Positions 43,991 through 53,291 of a stretch of DNA of 64,000 bases are shown piece after piece (within the stretch, counting starts at the first letter, position 1; the number at the start of each line of letters is the position of its first letter). Made by a program: the position numbers and the translations under genes. The notes under the pieces are model-generated. The model searched no databases and was not told the DNA's origin. It worked only from the letters and a program-made list of their open reading frames with translations. This DNA is from Spirochaetota bacterium (GTDB taxonomy: Bacteria; Spirochaetota; UBA4802; UBA5550), in NCBI GenBank assembly GCA_016928865.1, contig JAFGJX010000005.1, forward strand, positions 48,861 through 112,860, in the 5' to 3' direction.

Positions 43991-44629
43991 ATGATAATAA
44001 ATCTAAAAAGATTTTTATTCACAATTGTAATTTTCCCTTTCATATTTGTCCCTAACGTATCGGATGCAAGCACTTCATTTGATCCAATTCCTGTCAGGGT
44101 CGGCGGCTCTCCAATGTATGGTGTGGTGTTTGGCGAAGTCGCCAGGCACTACCGCCACGCGCCTGGCGGGTCTATATACGCGCGGGGTCTTTATCAGATT
44201 AATGTATCTGACCGATTGATGATCTATCCCGGTCTTGGCTGGGGCATCCTCTACCTGAAGCACAAGTCGGAGAGCGGAAGAGAGCTTTTTCTTTTCCCCT
44301 TTTCTCTAAATATCTTCTTTAACTCACCCGTGCTGAATTTCAATACCGATGTCGGCGTCTTTGCGCTGACGCCTTATATAGGCATCGGCCTGTACCTGAA
44401 CCATTATCGAAGCAGACGGACGAAATCCACTGCCGGGGATTTCGGGTATCAGGCTGGCATTAAACTGGAATATCGTCATGATAAGATGAAAGGCGCGTAT
44501 GTCGAGGCCGGCATCGACCACCTGTTTACCACGAACTTCAAGCGTTATCTGCCGGTGCTGGTCTTCAGTGTCGGCGCGGGCTATTCGATTGATTTCCGGG
44601 GCTCTTCATCCGGGGATATGCATCAGTGA
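43991..44629 (+). CDS. Outer-membrane beta-barrel protein
   Basis: A 212-residue exported protein. Signal peptide about residues 1-26 (ends VSDA). The rest alternates polar and hydrophobic residues with aromatic girdles typical of small outer-membrane barrels: GVVFGEVARHYRHAPGGSIY, ALTPYIGIGLYLNHYRSRR, AGIKLEYRHDKMKGAYVEAG, and a C-terminal LVFSVGAGYSIDF. It is predicted to sit in the outer membrane. Its end overlaps an upstream-open GTG of the following lipoprotein frame, so the two are probably co-expressed. Confidence 0.7.
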   Translation: MIINLKRFLFTIVIFPFIFVPNVSDASTSFDPIPVRVGGSPMYGVVFGEVARHYRHAPGGSIYARGLYQINVSDRLMIYPGLGWGILYLKHKSESGRELFLFPFSLNIFFNSPVLNFNTDVGVFALTPYIGIGLYLNHYRSRRTKSTAGDFGYQAGIKLEYRHDKMKGAYVEAGIDHLFTTNFKRYLPVLVFSVGAGYSIDFRGSSSGDMHQ

Positions 44630-44655
44630 TCATCGGTATGACAAGAGGTTGGATT

Positions 44656-46065
44656 ATGCGCATCGGTTTTGTTGCACATTCATTATTACTCTTCTGCGTC
44701 CTGGTCATTGCAGCGGTTTTGCCTTTCGCCGGGTGCAAGAACGATCCGCTAACGCTGTCCCTCTCTGACGATGATATGCCCGCCTATCTGTATCTCTTGC
44801 TCATTCCGACTTCAGGGCCTGCGGTGTCAGGCGTGTCACCTGCAAATGGAGCATCAGATATCCCGGTTTCTTCCAATATTACTATTTCGTTTAATGCGGT
44901 AATGAATCCTGCCACGGTGCTGCTTCAGGCGGCAGATGGACCGTGTTCCGGGAGTGTGCAGATCAGCTTTAATGATTTTGCAACCTGTATCGGCGGCACT
45001 CTCAATTCTCCTGACAACAGGGTCTTCACGGCCGATCCAGCCTCAGACCTTTACTCGTGCGGATTGTACAGGGTGAGGATTACCACTGCGGCGCAGAGCG
45101 CGACAGGCAAGTCCCTTGATTCCGAGTTTTCACAGCCAACCGGGTTCGAAACCTACGGTGATACCAGCGCGGACTGGGCTGAATATGCGGGGAATCCGAT
45201 TATTCCCGGCGGTGGCACAGACGGTGTTGACCGGGCCTACTATCCCTGTGTCATCAAGGCGGGGGCCATCTATCACATATGGTACGGTGACGGGTCGAAT
45301 ACCAGACATACGGCAAGTTATTATCATGATTTTAACGATGCAACGTTTCCCGCGCCGGTTGTTACCGGTCTCGTGGCCACCGGACCGTACCATCCACGGG
45401 TATTATACAATGCGTCCGGATGGGACATCGGTTCGCCGTCAAGTCATTACAGCGGGCCGTTTCTCATGTATTATACTGACGGGAGCGCATGGACGAATCC
45501 TCCCCGCGTGGCCCATTCAGCCGACGGCAATTCCTGGGTGGACATCGGCGCATGTACCGGTGTCAATTCCTACGGAGGAAATACTACAGTATACAATCTT
45601 GCCGTCATCTATGAGGGCGGGAGTACCTGGAAGGGATATGCTGATAACGGCCTCGGACATATCCAGTATTACACTTCGAACAATGGCCTGGATTGGACCG
45701 GTCAGGCCATGGATATTATGGGTGCTCCCTACCAGGCCTGGGAGAACAACGGCCTACAGGGAAATATCGCGCCATTCATCATTATGAACGGCAGCACCTA
45801 TGTGCTCTATTACAGCAGCGGAGATACTCGTAATGACAATGCTTTCGGATTCGCCACATCCAGCGACGGGCAGAGTTTTACCAAGGCAACGGGTAATCCA
45901 ATATTTTCCATTTATGACGGCATAGCATGGCGGGATGTGCGGACATATACCACAAGCATTGTTCAGAATAACAGAATGTGGCTCCTCTATTTCACGGGCA
46001 GGACCAATACGCCAGCAACGAGTTATTCCGTAGGTTTTGCCCGCAGATGCGGGGATTTGTATTGA
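44656..46065 (+). CDS. Lipoprotein with Big_5 domain and five-bladed propeller-like region
   Basis: A 469-residue lipoprotein; lipobox PFAGC (Cys about residue 27). Residues ~55-160 are a Big_5 (SbsA-type Ig-like) domain: SPANGASDIPVSSNITISFN, NPATVLLQ, CGLYRVRITTAAQS. The rest (about residues 175-469) has repeated blade patterns like glycoside hydrolase family 43/62-type five-bladed propellers: YYPCVIKAGAIYHIWYGDG, GPFLMYYTDGSAWTNPPRVA, IQYYTSNNGLDWT, YVLYYSSGDTRNDNAFGFAT. It may bind or cut a polysaccharide. The ATG at 44656 has AGAGG seven bases upstream; a GTG at 44626 is possible. Followed by GGGGTCAGAGT repeats. Confidence 0.75.
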   Translation: MRIGFVAHSLLLFCVLVIAAVLPFAGCKNDPLTLSLSDDDMPAYLYLLLIPTSGPAVSGVSPANGASDIPVSSNITISFNAVMNPATVLLQAADGPCSGSVQISFNDFATCIGGTLNSPDNRVFTADPASDLYSCGLYRVRITTAAQSATGKSLDSEFSQPTGFETYGDTSADWAEYAGNPIIPGGGTDGVDRAYYPCVIKAGAIYHIWYGDGSNTRHTASYYHDFNDATFPAPVVTGLVATGPYHPRVLYNASGWDIGSPSSHYSGPFLMYYTDGSAWTNPPRVAHSADGNSWVDIGACTGVNSYGGNTTVYNLAVIYEGGSTWKGYADNGLGHIQYYTSNNGLDWTGQAMDIMGAPYQAWENNGLQGNIAPFIIMNGSTYVLYYSSGDTRNDNAFGFATSSDGQSFTKATGNPIFSIYDGIAWRDVRTYTTSIVQNNRMWLLYFTGRTNTPATSYSVGFARRCGDLY

Positions 46066-46072
46066 TCCGTGA

Positions 46073-46192
46073 GGGGTCAGAGTAACCATGAGAAGGCGGC
46101 ATTACTTGTCGCCTTCAATTTTTTGTATATAAAATACCTCTGGTCAGGGGAATTTTTTTGGAGTCAGAGTATATTATCGGGGTCAGAGTAAC
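46073..46192. repeat. Three GGGGTCAGAGTA half-units
   Basis: GGGGTCAGAGTAAC (46073-46086), GGAGTCAGAGTAT (46160-46172) and GGGGTCAGAGTAAC (46179-46192). The CCGATA palindrome that normally alternates with them is absent here. They lie between the propeller lipoprotein and dnaE. Confidence 0.7.
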
Positions 46193-46300
46193 CTGTCGTA
46201 CAACAAATATTAATACTTTATAAGGAAGAACAGTATTAGCTTAACTTCTGAATCAAAATTCTCCTTTTTAAATGTTCACACCAATTAATTGCTTGAAATT

Positions 46301-49300
46301 ATGTCCCTTCATGAAAATCATAGGGGCATGGATTTTGTGCATCTCCACAATCATACCGACTATTCAATACTGGATGGCGCAATAAAGGTAGACAAACTGG
46401 TGAAAAAGGCCCAGTCGCTTGGCATGGACGCGGTGGCCATCACCGACCATGGCAATATGTTCGGGGCCATCGATTTTTACCAGACTGCCCGAAAGGCCGG
46501 GATCAAGCCGATAATCGGCGAGGAGTTTTACATGGCGCCCGGCTCCCGTTTTGTCAAGGAGTCCAGCAGGAGCAATGGCGAGGAGACGTCATACCACCTT
46601 ATTCTCCTTGCGAAGAATATAACGGGCTACCGGAATCTGATGAAGCTCTCGTCAGTCGCGTATACCGAGGGCTTTTATTACCGGCCCCGCATCGATTTCG
46701 AAGTGCTCGAACAGAACCACGAAGGCCTGGTCTGCGCCACCGCGTGCCTGGGCGGCCAGGTGCCGTCTCTCATCCTCAAGGGGAAGGTCAGCGAAGCGCG
46801 TGATCTGGTTGGTCGCTTCAAGGAGCTGTTCGGCAGGGACAATTTCTATCTCGAGCTCCAGTACCACGGCATCAGGGAGCAGGAAACGGTTAACCGGGAG
46901 CTGGTGAAGATCGGGGTGGACATGGACATTCCTCTCATCGCCACCAATGACGCCCACTATGTCGATAAGGATGACGCGCGCTCCCACGAGGTGCTCCTCT
47001 GCGTGCAGACCGGCAAGCTGATGAAGGACGCCGACCGGATGAAATTTCCCTCCGACGAGTTTTATCTGAAGTCGCATGACGAGATGAAGGCGCTGTTTTA
47101 TGACTATCCCGACGCGATCTTCAATACGCGGAAGATCGCAGAAATGGTTGAGCTTGAGCTGGAGCTCGGCAGGCCGATACTGCCGAACTTCGAGGTGCCC
47201 GAGGGCTTCAATCTTGACACCTATCTGCGCAGCCTGGTCTTGGAGGGAGCGCAGGCGCGCTACGGAACTACCATTCCGGAAGAAGTGCGCAAGCGTATCG
47301 AGTATGAGCTTTCGGTTATAACAAAGATGCGGTTTTCAGGATACTTCCTCATCGTGTGGGACGTCATCAAGCACTCGCGCTCCCGGGGGATACCGGTCGG
47401 ACCCGGCAGGGGCTCCGCGGCCGGTTCAATGGTCTCCTACTGTCTGGGCATTACGGCGCTCGATCCGCTCCGCTACGACCTGCTGTTCGAGCGCTTCCTG
47501 AACCCCGAGCGGAACGAAATGCCTGACATGGACCTCGACTTCTGCGCCGACCGTCGTGACGAGGTGATAGACTACGTGCGTTTGCGCTACGGCGATGACC
47601 ACGTGAGCCAGATCATCACCTTCAACAAGATGAAGGCGAAGGCGGTCATCAAGGACGTGGCCCGGGCCATGGACATCCCGTTCCAGCGGGCCAATGAAAT
47701 AAGCAAGCTCATAGAAGAAAAGGAGCTCCAGGACACGCTCTCCCGGTCCAAGGAGTTCCAGGCCCTGTACCGGGACCGGGACATGGGTAAGGAGCTGATA
47801 GACACGTCGCTCAAGCTGGAAGGGCTGAACCGCTCCGCCGGCCGCCACGCGGCGGGCATCGTCATATCGCGGGGGCCGCTGACCGACTATGTGCCGCTCT
47901 ACATGGACAAGGACGGGGTGGTGTCGTCCCAGTTCGAGAAGAACGCCCTGGAGAAAGCGGGCCTGGTTAAAATGGACTTCCTGGGTCTCAAGAACCTGAC
48001 CATCATCGATAAATGCCTGCGGCTTATACGGGAGACGGCGGGGAAGGATCTCGATATCGAAACCATTCCCCTCGACGACAGGGACACGTATCGCCTGCTC
48101 CAGAAGGCGGACACCAAGGGCGTGTTCCAGCTTGAGAGCGGAGGGATGCAGACCCTTCTCCGAAGGCTTGGCCCCACCTGCTTCGAGGACATCATCGCAA
48201 TCGTGGCGCTCTTCCGCCCCGGCCCCCTGAATTCAGGCATGGCCGACGATTTCATCAAACGCAAGAGGGACCCTAAGCAGGTCCAGTACCCGCATCCGTC
48301 GCTCGATCCGGTGCTCAGGGACACCCTGGGCGTCGTCGTGTATCAGGAGCAGGTCATGCGGATTTCGCAGATCATAGCCGGCTTCACCATGCCCGAGGCC
48401 GACAGGCTCCGCAAGGCCATGGGCAAAAAGGACATGGCGATCATCGACGCCCTGGAGGAAAAGTTCCTGAAGGGCGCGCAGAAAAACAGCATCAGCAAGG
48501 ACCTGGCCGAGAGCCTCTACGATATGATCAAGAAGTTCGGGGAATACGGCTTCAACAAGTCCCATTCAGCGGCGTATGCCCTGGTGGCCTACCAGACCGC
48601 GTACCTCAAGGCGCACTACCCGCTGCAGTACATGACCTCGCTCCTCTCCGCGCAGCCTGACCGGCAGGACGACGTGATCCAGTATATCAACGACTGCCGC
48701 GGGGCCGGCATTGAGGTCCTTCCGCCATCGGTGAACCGGAGCTGCTACGACTTCACCATCGAGGGAAAAGCGATCCGCTTCGGGCTCTCCGCGATCAAGG
48801 GGCTCGGCGAAAAGGCGATCGAGTCCATCGTGGAGGCGCGGAAGCGCGCGGGAACGTTTCGCAACATGAAGGAGTTTCTTGAGAACGTCGATTCCATGAC
48901 CGTCAACCGGGGCGTGTTCGAGTCGCTCATCAAGGCCGGCGCCATGGACTGCCTGCACGATAACAGGGCCCAGCTCTTCGCGTCGATTGACATCATCCTT
49001 GAAACGGGACGGCGGCTCCAGGAGGACCGGGCCTCGGGGCAGGGCAACCTGTTCGGCGGCGAGGTCTCGCCGGGCGCCGCATCGGAGCATCATATAGATT
49101 TTATTACTGTGCCCGAATGGCACGATAACGAGAAGCTCCTGCACGAGAAGGAGGTGCTGGGGCTGTACATATCGGGCCACCCGCTTGCCCGGTTCGAGAA
49201 GGAGATACGGATGTTTTCGTCGGTTTCGATCGCGAACCTGACCGGCGAGCATAACGGGAGGAATGTGTCGATCGTCGGTATACTCGCCAACCTCCAGGTG

Positions 49301-49771
49301 AAACGCGCGCAGAAGACCGGGAAGCGGTACGCCCTCGCCGAGCTCGAGGACATGGAGAGCTCTGTCGGGGTGATCTTCTTCGACAAGGTGCTGACGAAGC
49401 ACGAGCCGGTCATCATGAGCGGCCAGCCGGTGATGATCTCCGGCGTGGTGGAGGCGGAGAGCGACACCCTGAAGAAGATAATCGTAAACGGGGTCAAGTC
49501 CCTGAAAGAGGTGCGGCAGGAATCGATATCCGCGCTGCACATCCGGCTCGACGCTATCGGCGTGGACGACGACATACTGAAGAGGATGGAATCAATTTTC
49601 AGTAGGCACCGGGGCGAATGTCCCATCTTTTTCCATGTAAAGGCGAAAGACGGGGAAAAGGTTATACGGGCGCACCCGACTTTCAACATCAGGCCCTCCG
49701 ACGGGCTGGTGAAGGACCTTTCACAGGTTGTGGGGCAGGATTCGCTGGGGTTTTCGATAAACCACCACTGA
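46301..49771 (+). CDS. dnaE: DNA polymerase III subunit alpha
   Basis: A roughly 1156-residue replicative polymerase of the DnaE1 type. The PHP domain is N-terminal (VHLHNHTDYSILDGA, ITDHGNMFG). The catalytic aspartates are in PDMDLDFCADRRDEV. The palm and thumb follow (VGPGRGSAAGSMVSYCLG, QLESGGMQTLLRRLGP). Helix-hairpin-helix and OB-fold domains are near the end (VSIVGILANLQVKRAQ). The start is uncertain: ATG codons at 46301 and 46328 both lack a well-spaced ribosome binding site, and a TTG at 46289 is possible. The conserved part begins at MDFVHLHNH (46328). The 235-base leader carries the GGGGTCAGAGT repeats. Confidence 0.95.
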   Translation: MSLHENHRGMDFVHLHNHTDYSILDGAIKVDKLVKKAQSLGMDAVAITDHGNMFGAIDFYQTARKAGIKPIIGEEFYMAPGSRFVKESSRSNGEETSYHLILLAKNITGYRNLMKLSSVAYTEGFYYRPRIDFEVLEQNHEGLVCATACLGGQVPSLILKGKVSEARDLVGRFKELFGRDNFYLELQYHGIREQETVNRELVKIGVDMDIPLIATNDAHYVDKDDARSHEVLLCVQTGKLMKDADRMKFPSDEFYLKSHDEMKALFYDYPDAIFNTRKIAEMVELELELGRPILPNFEVPEGFNLDTYLRSLVLEGAQARYGTTIPEEVRKRIEYELSVITKMRFSGYFLIVWDVIKHSRSRGIPVGPGRGSAAGSMVSYCLGITALDPLRYDLLFERFLNPERNEMPDMDLDFCADRRDEVIDYVRLRYGDDHVSQIITFNKMKAKAVIKDVARAMDIPFQRANEISKLIEEKELQDTLSRSKEFQALYRDRDMGKELIDTSLKLEGLNRSAGRHAAGIVISRGPLTDYVPLYMDKDGVVSSQFEKNALEKAGLVKMDFLGLKNLTIIDKCLRLIRETAGKDLDIETIPLDDRDTYRLLQKADTKGVFQLESGGMQTLLRRLGPTCFEDIIAIVALFRPGPLNSGMADDFIKRKRDPKQVQYPHPSLDPVLRDTLGVVVYQEQVMRISQIIAGFTMPEADRLRKAMGKKDMAIIDALEEKFLKGAQKNSISKDLAESLYDMIKKFGEYGFNKSHSAAYALVAYQTAYLKAHYPLQYMTSLLSAQPDRQDDVIQYINDCRGAGIEVLPPSVNRSCYDFTIEGKAIRFGLSAIKGLGEKAIESIVEARKRAGTFRNMKEFLENVDSMTVNRGVFESLIKAGAMDCLHDNRAQLFASIDIILETGRRLQEDRASGQGNLFGGEVSPGAASEHHIDFITVPEWHDNEKLLHEKEVLGLYISGHPLARFEKEIRMFSSVSIANLTGEHNGRNVSIVGILANLQVKRAQKTGKRYALAELEDMESSVGVIFFDKVLTKHEPVIMSGQPVMISGVVEAESDTLKKIIVNGVKSLKEVRQESISALHIRLDAIGVDDDILKRMESIFSRHRGECPIFFHVKAKDGEKVIRAHPTFNIRPSDGLVKDLSQVVGQDSLGFSINHH

Positions 49772-49817
49772 GGGCGGCCGTGATTGCGCCGCCTTTCTGA
49801 TATGGAGGAAACGGGCC

Positions 49818-50660
49818 ATGGAAGAACCACGATGCGTTATATGCGGCAGCGATAAAAGAAAGCAAAAGTTCCGCAAGGCCGCGCGCGACGGGACGATGTT
49901 TACCCTGGTGAAATGCGCCCACTGCGGGCTTGAATATGTCTCGCCGCGTCCGGACCCGGACGAGATCAGCGCCTATTACGACGACAACTATTTCATGCAG
50001 AGGACCGACCGGGGGTACAACGATTATTTTTCCGAGGCGATGCGGCAGGAGATCGAGCGCGTTGTCCTGCTGAATCTCGCCGACCTTGATTTCTTCAGCT
50101 ACGAGGAGTCGCTTGCCGGGGAGAAGCGCGTTCTTGACATCGGGTGCGCCGCGGGATATTTTCTCAATCTCATGCGCGACCGCGGGTGGGAGACCACCGG
50201 GGTGGATATTTCCCCCGCGTGCGTGGAGTTCGCCCGCGGAGAGGGGCTTGCGGTGTACGAGGACGATTATCTGGAGATAGCCTTCGCGCGTCCCTTCGAC
50301 CTCATAACCCTCTGGGCCTCTATCGAGCACCTGCACCATCCGGACCGCTTCCTTGAAAAGGCGCACGACGAGCTGAAAAAAGGCGGGCTCCTCTACATTT
50401 CCTCGTGCCGCGCCGGAGGATTGAATTTCAAAAGCCTCATGGGAAGCCGCTGGCGCTTCTACAATTTTCCCGAGCACCTCTATTTTTTTTCCCGCACGCT
50501 CATGGAAAAAATACTTGAGCAAAAAGGCTTCAGAATCGCAAAATACTCCACCTATGGCAGCGGCTTCGGGGCGCCCGGATCGATGGCGCGAAAAGCGGCC
50601 GATCGCCTGGCGCGCATGGGGCCTGGAGACATGATGCTCATCGCGGCGGAAAGAGTTTGA
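49818..50660 (+). CDS. Zinc-ribbon class I SAM-dependent methyltransferase
   Basis: A 280-residue protein. An N-terminal zinc ribbon (CVICGSDK, CAHCGLEYVSPRP) precedes a Rossmann methyltransferase domain with motif I VLDIGCAAGYFLNLM and motif II-type GVDISPACVEFARGEGL. LITLWASIEHLHHPDRFLE is the post-II/III region. This organisation is common in sugar or cell-surface methyltransferases in glycan gene clusters. The substrate is unknown. GGAGG precedes the ATG. It lies 46 bases after dnaE. Confidence 0.85.
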   Translation: MEEPRCVICGSDKRKQKFRKAARDGTMFTLVKCAHCGLEYVSPRPDPDEISAYYDDNYFMQRTDRGYNDYFSEAMRQEIERVVLLNLADLDFFSYEESLAGEKRVLDIGCAAGYFLNLMRDRGWETTGVDISPACVEFARGEGLAVYEDDYLEIAFARPFDLITLWASIEHLHHPDRFLEKAHDELKKGGLLYISSCRAGGLNFKSLMGSRWRFYNFPEHLYFFSRTLMEKILEQKGFRIAKYSTYGSGFGAPGSMARKAADRLARMGPGDMMLIAAERV

Positions 50661-50691
50661 TACCTTAGTCCATCTGCAGTGCCCGGTGCGG

Positions 50692-50722
50692 GAAGCCCCC
50701 CATACCCCCCGGAGGGGGGCTT
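50692..50722. repeat. GC-rich palindrome, family A
   Basis: AAGCCCCCCATACCCC and CGGAGGGGGGCTTT form an inverted repeat matching the palindrome at 21258-21283. It lies in the spacer between the methyltransferase and panC. Confidence 0.6.
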
Positions 50723-50805
50723 TGGCTCAAATGCCATAACCAAGCCTCTGGATGGGATCCAGAAGGTATTCTGTGACTGCAACGGGATTGACATGGAGGC
50801 CAAAT

Positions 50806-51675
50806 ATGCACATTGTTAAAACCATCAGCGAAGTCCGTTCTCATGTTGCGCAGGCGCGCGGCGAGGGGAAACGCATCGGCTTTGTTCCCACTATGGGCTA
50901 CCTGCACCGGGGACACCTTTCACTGGTGGAGGAGTCGAAAAAATATTCTGAGTACCAGGTCATGAGCATCTTCGTGAACCGGATACAGTTCAATGACCCG
51001 AAGGATTTTTCGAGTTACCCGATAGACCTCGAGCGGGACTTCGACCTGGCGCGGGGAGCGGGGGTCGACCTGGTGTTCGTGCCGGACGAGGGAGAGATGT
51101 ATACAGACAACCTCACCCATGTGGACGTGGACGTGCTCACGGAAAACCTCTGCGGCGCCAGCCGCCCCGGCCACTTTCGCGGCGTTTTCACCGTGGTGAG
51201 CAAGCTCTTCAACATCGTGCAGCCGGACGTTTCCGTGTTCGGACAGAAGGACATACAGCAGGCGGTGAGCGTCGAGAAGATGACCGAGGACCTGAACTTC
51301 CCGGTGCGGATCGTCATCGCTCCCACGGTGCGGGAGAAGGACGGCCTGGCGATGAGCTCGCGCAACGCCCGCCTGAGCCCGGACGAGCGGAAGCGCGCGG
51401 TCGCGCTCAGCCGTGCGCTGCGGCGCGCCGAGGAGATGCTCGTTTCCGGAGAGCGCTCGGCCGGATCCATCGTGGCAGCGATGACTGACATCATCAACGA
51501 ATCGAAACCGGGCAAGATTGACTACATATCCATAGCCCGCTATTCCGATCTCGCGCTCGCGGATGCGGTCACGGAAAAATCGGTGATCGCCCTCGCCGTG
51601 TTCTACGGAGCCACGAGGCTTATCGACAACATGATCATCACTTTTGAAGGGGAGAGGGCGCAATGCGCGTACTGA
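50806..51675 (+). CDS. panC: Pantothenate synthetase
   Basis: A 289-residue enzyme that joins pantoate and beta-alanine using ATP, giving the coenzyme A precursor pantothenate. The HIGH-type motif is in FVPTMGYLHRGHLSLVEE. The catalytic region VFGQKDIQQAVSVEKM and the K-M-S-K-S-like MSSRNARLSPDERKRA are present. It ends DYISIARYSDLALADAV. The ATG at 50806 has GGAGG seven bases upstream and is preferred over an extension to 50752. It overlaps the next lipoprotein gene by 13 bases. panB and panD are not in the window. Confidence 0.95.
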   Translation: MHIVKTISEVRSHVAQARGEGKRIGFVPTMGYLHRGHLSLVEESKKYSEYQVMSIFVNRIQFNDPKDFSSYPIDLERDFDLARGAGVDLVFVPDEGEMYTDNLTHVDVDVLTENLCGASRPGHFRGVFTVVSKLFNIVQPDVSVFGQKDIQQAVSVEKMTEDLNFPVRIVIAPTVREKDGLAMSSRNARLSPDERKRAVALSRALRRAEEMLVSGERSAGSIVAAMTDIINESKPGKIDYISIARYSDLALADAVTEKSVIALAVFYGATRLIDNMIITFEGERAQCAY

Positions 51676-52127
51676 TGCCGGCCGGCTTCATCCTCGCGTG
51701 CATGATCGCATTCACGGGGTGCACGCCGCAGGCCGCGCTCACGCCGCAGGCCGCCTTTCACGACCTGAAGAACGCGTTCCGCACGTCGGATGCGGCGTCG
51801 CTGGAGCGGCAGCTGTCAGCCGCGAGCGTAAGGAAGGTCAGGGAGATGACAGCACTCTTTTCAAAGATGGGCGACCGCCAGCTCGGCGCGCTTGCCGATA
51901 AGTTCGGGGTGGCGCCAGGGCGCCTCAGGAATTTGTCGGTACGGGACTACTGCGCGCTCATTCTGGCACTGGACCGGGAGAAGAGCGTTATCGGCATTGC
52001 GACGTCGCGCGCAATAACCGGCATCGACCGGCACGGCGGCAGGGCGACCGTCCGTGTGGATAACGGCATGGAACTGACCTTCGTGAAGGAAGGCCCTTAC
52101 TGGAAATTTGATATGGCGGGGCTCTGA
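51663..52127 (+). CDS. Small lipoprotein of unknown function
   Basis: A 154-residue lipoprotein; lipobox FTGC (Cys about residue 20). The layout of a helical part (FHDLKNAFRTSDAASLERQL) and a strand part ending in EGPYWKFDMAGL resembles DUF4878/NTF2-like lipoproteins and the lipoprotein at 26682-27164. It overlaps panC, with GGGGAGAG upstream. A downstream LysE gene follows 28 bases later. Function unknown. Confidence 0.75.
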   Translation: MRVLMPAGFILACMIAFTGCTPQAALTPQAAFHDLKNAFRTSDAASLERQLSAASVRKVREMTALFSKMGDRQLGALADKFGVAPGRLRNLSVRDYCALILALDREKSVIGIATSRAITGIDRHGGRATVRVDNGMELTFVKEGPYWKFDMAGL

Positions 52128-52155
52128 TTCCCCGGATTATCACTGGATTTATAGA

Positions 52156-52785
52156 ATGTTTGATATTGAAACATTGACCATGTTTATTACCGCGTCGTTT
52201 CTGCTGGGCCTGGCGCCCGGACCGGATAATATTTTCGTGCTTACGCAGTCGATCCTTAACGGAAGGCTTGCCGGATTTGTCATAATACTGGGGCTGTGCA
52301 CCGGGCTTGTCTTTCACACGACCATTGTGGCCCTGGGCGTTGCCGTTATTTTCCAGACCTCCGTGCTGGCATTTAACATATTGAAGTACTGCGGGGCAGC
52401 GTACCTGCTCTACCTGGCATGGCAGGCATTCAGGGCGTCTGCCAGCCCGATTGAGCTGGGAGAACGGGCCCGTCTGACCTTTCCGCAGCTCTACCGGCGC
52501 GGCATAATCATGAATATCACCAATCCCAAGGTGTCCATATTCTTCATGGCGTTCCTCCCCCAGTTTGCGGATCCATCAAAAGGACCGATAACCCTTCAGC
52601 TGGCGCTTCTCGGCGCGATTTTCATTCTCGTGACGCTGGCCGTGTTCAACGGCATCGCCCAGCTTGCCGGGGTCATCGGCGGGTGGATTTCGAAATCAGA
52701 AAAGGGCGAGCTGATACTGAACAGGATCGCGGGTGTGGTGTTCGTGTCCCTCGCGATAAAGCTGATACTGACCGGGCAGAAATAA
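52156..52785 (+). CDS. LysE/RhtB family amino acid exporter
   Basis: A 209-residue membrane protein with six spans. The LysE signature LGLAPGPDNIFVLTQSILNG is near the N-terminus. GILMNITNPKVSIFFMAFLPQF-type text is present as IIMNITNPKVSIFFMAFLPQ. The family exports amino acids such as lysine, threonine or homoserine lactones, driven by the proton gradient. The ATG at 52156 begins MFDIETLTMFIT; the ribosome binding site is weak. Probably in one transcript with the upstream lipoprotein. Confidence 0.9.
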   Translation: MFDIETLTMFITASFLLGLAPGPDNIFVLTQSILNGRLAGFVIILGLCTGLVFHTTIVALGVAVIFQTSVLAFNILKYCGAAYLLYLAWQAFRASASPIELGERARLTFPQLYRRGIIMNITNPKVSIFFMAFLPQFADPSKGPITLQLALLGAIFILVTLAVFNGIAQLAGVIGGWISKSEKGELILNRIAGVVFVSLAIKLILTGQK

Positions 52786-52810
52786 ATCACTACATAAAAA
52801 GGAGGAGGCC

Positions 52811-53188
52811 ATGACGCGTGCGGGTGCATCCATATTCTATTTCGGATTCTGGGTGGTTATCTGCGGGGTGTCGCTCCTCTGCTTCCCCGGTTTCAGCCTG
52901 GGCGTCGCCGGCATCACGCTGAACGATTACCTGCCGGTCCGCATCTTCGGCATGGTGCTCCTGTATCTTGCCGTGTATTATTTTGTCGCGGGGCGCAGCC
53001 CGGGGTTCAGGCCGCTCTACCTGGCCACGGTGTTCACGCGTTCATCGGCCCTGCTCTTTGTCATTATTGCCGTGCTCCTGGGGGTGGCAGAGCCGATAGT
53101 TATCGGTTTCGTTCTTGTTGACGGACTCGGGGCGCTCTGGACGGCGCTGGCGCTTCGGGCGGATGGGAAGGCCCGCCCCATCCCCTAA
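52811..53188 (+). CDS. Small four-span membrane protein
   Basis: A 125-residue hydrophobic protein with about four membrane spans (SIFYFGFWVVICGVSLLCF, FGMVLLYLAVYYFVAG, ALLFVIIAVLLGVAEPIVI, VDGLGALWTALALRA). No family was recognised. AGGAGG precedes the ATG. The CCGATAGTTATCGG palindrome lies inside its coding sequence (53093-53106), encoding PIVIG. A GC-rich hairpin follows its stop immediately. Confidence 0.7.
   Translation: MTRAGASIFYFGFWVVICGVSLLCFPGFSLGVAGITLNDYLPVRIFGMVLLYLAVYYFVAGRSPGFRPLYLATVFTRSSALLFVIIAVLLGVAEPIVIGFVLVDGLGALWTALALRADGKARPIP
53093..53106. repeat. Intragenic copy of CCGATAGTTATCGG
   Basis: An exact 14-base copy of the dispersed palindrome, within the coding sequence at 52811-53188. 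The other copies are intergenic. Confidence 0.55.
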
Positions 53189-53214
53189 CCCCTTCCCCGC
53201 TTGCGGGGAAGGGG
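53189..53214 (+). repeat. GC-rich hairpin after the four-span protein
   Basis: A twelve-base stem CCCCTTCCCCGC / GCGGGGAAGGGG with loop TT begins directly after the stop codon. The reverse complement of the arm at 32835-32862 resembles it. No T-tract follows. Confidence 0.6.
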
Positions 53215-53291
53215 GAACGCTGACTCGTGCACCCTGCGGGGGGGCGTAAGGAAAATGGCCTTCTTGCCAGGGGACTGATGGAGGTTTTTGC

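Noticed and set aside
48566..49540. Minus-strand frame of 324 codons opposite dnaE
   Set aside because: Lies wholly within dnaE, with no ribosome binding site or domain.
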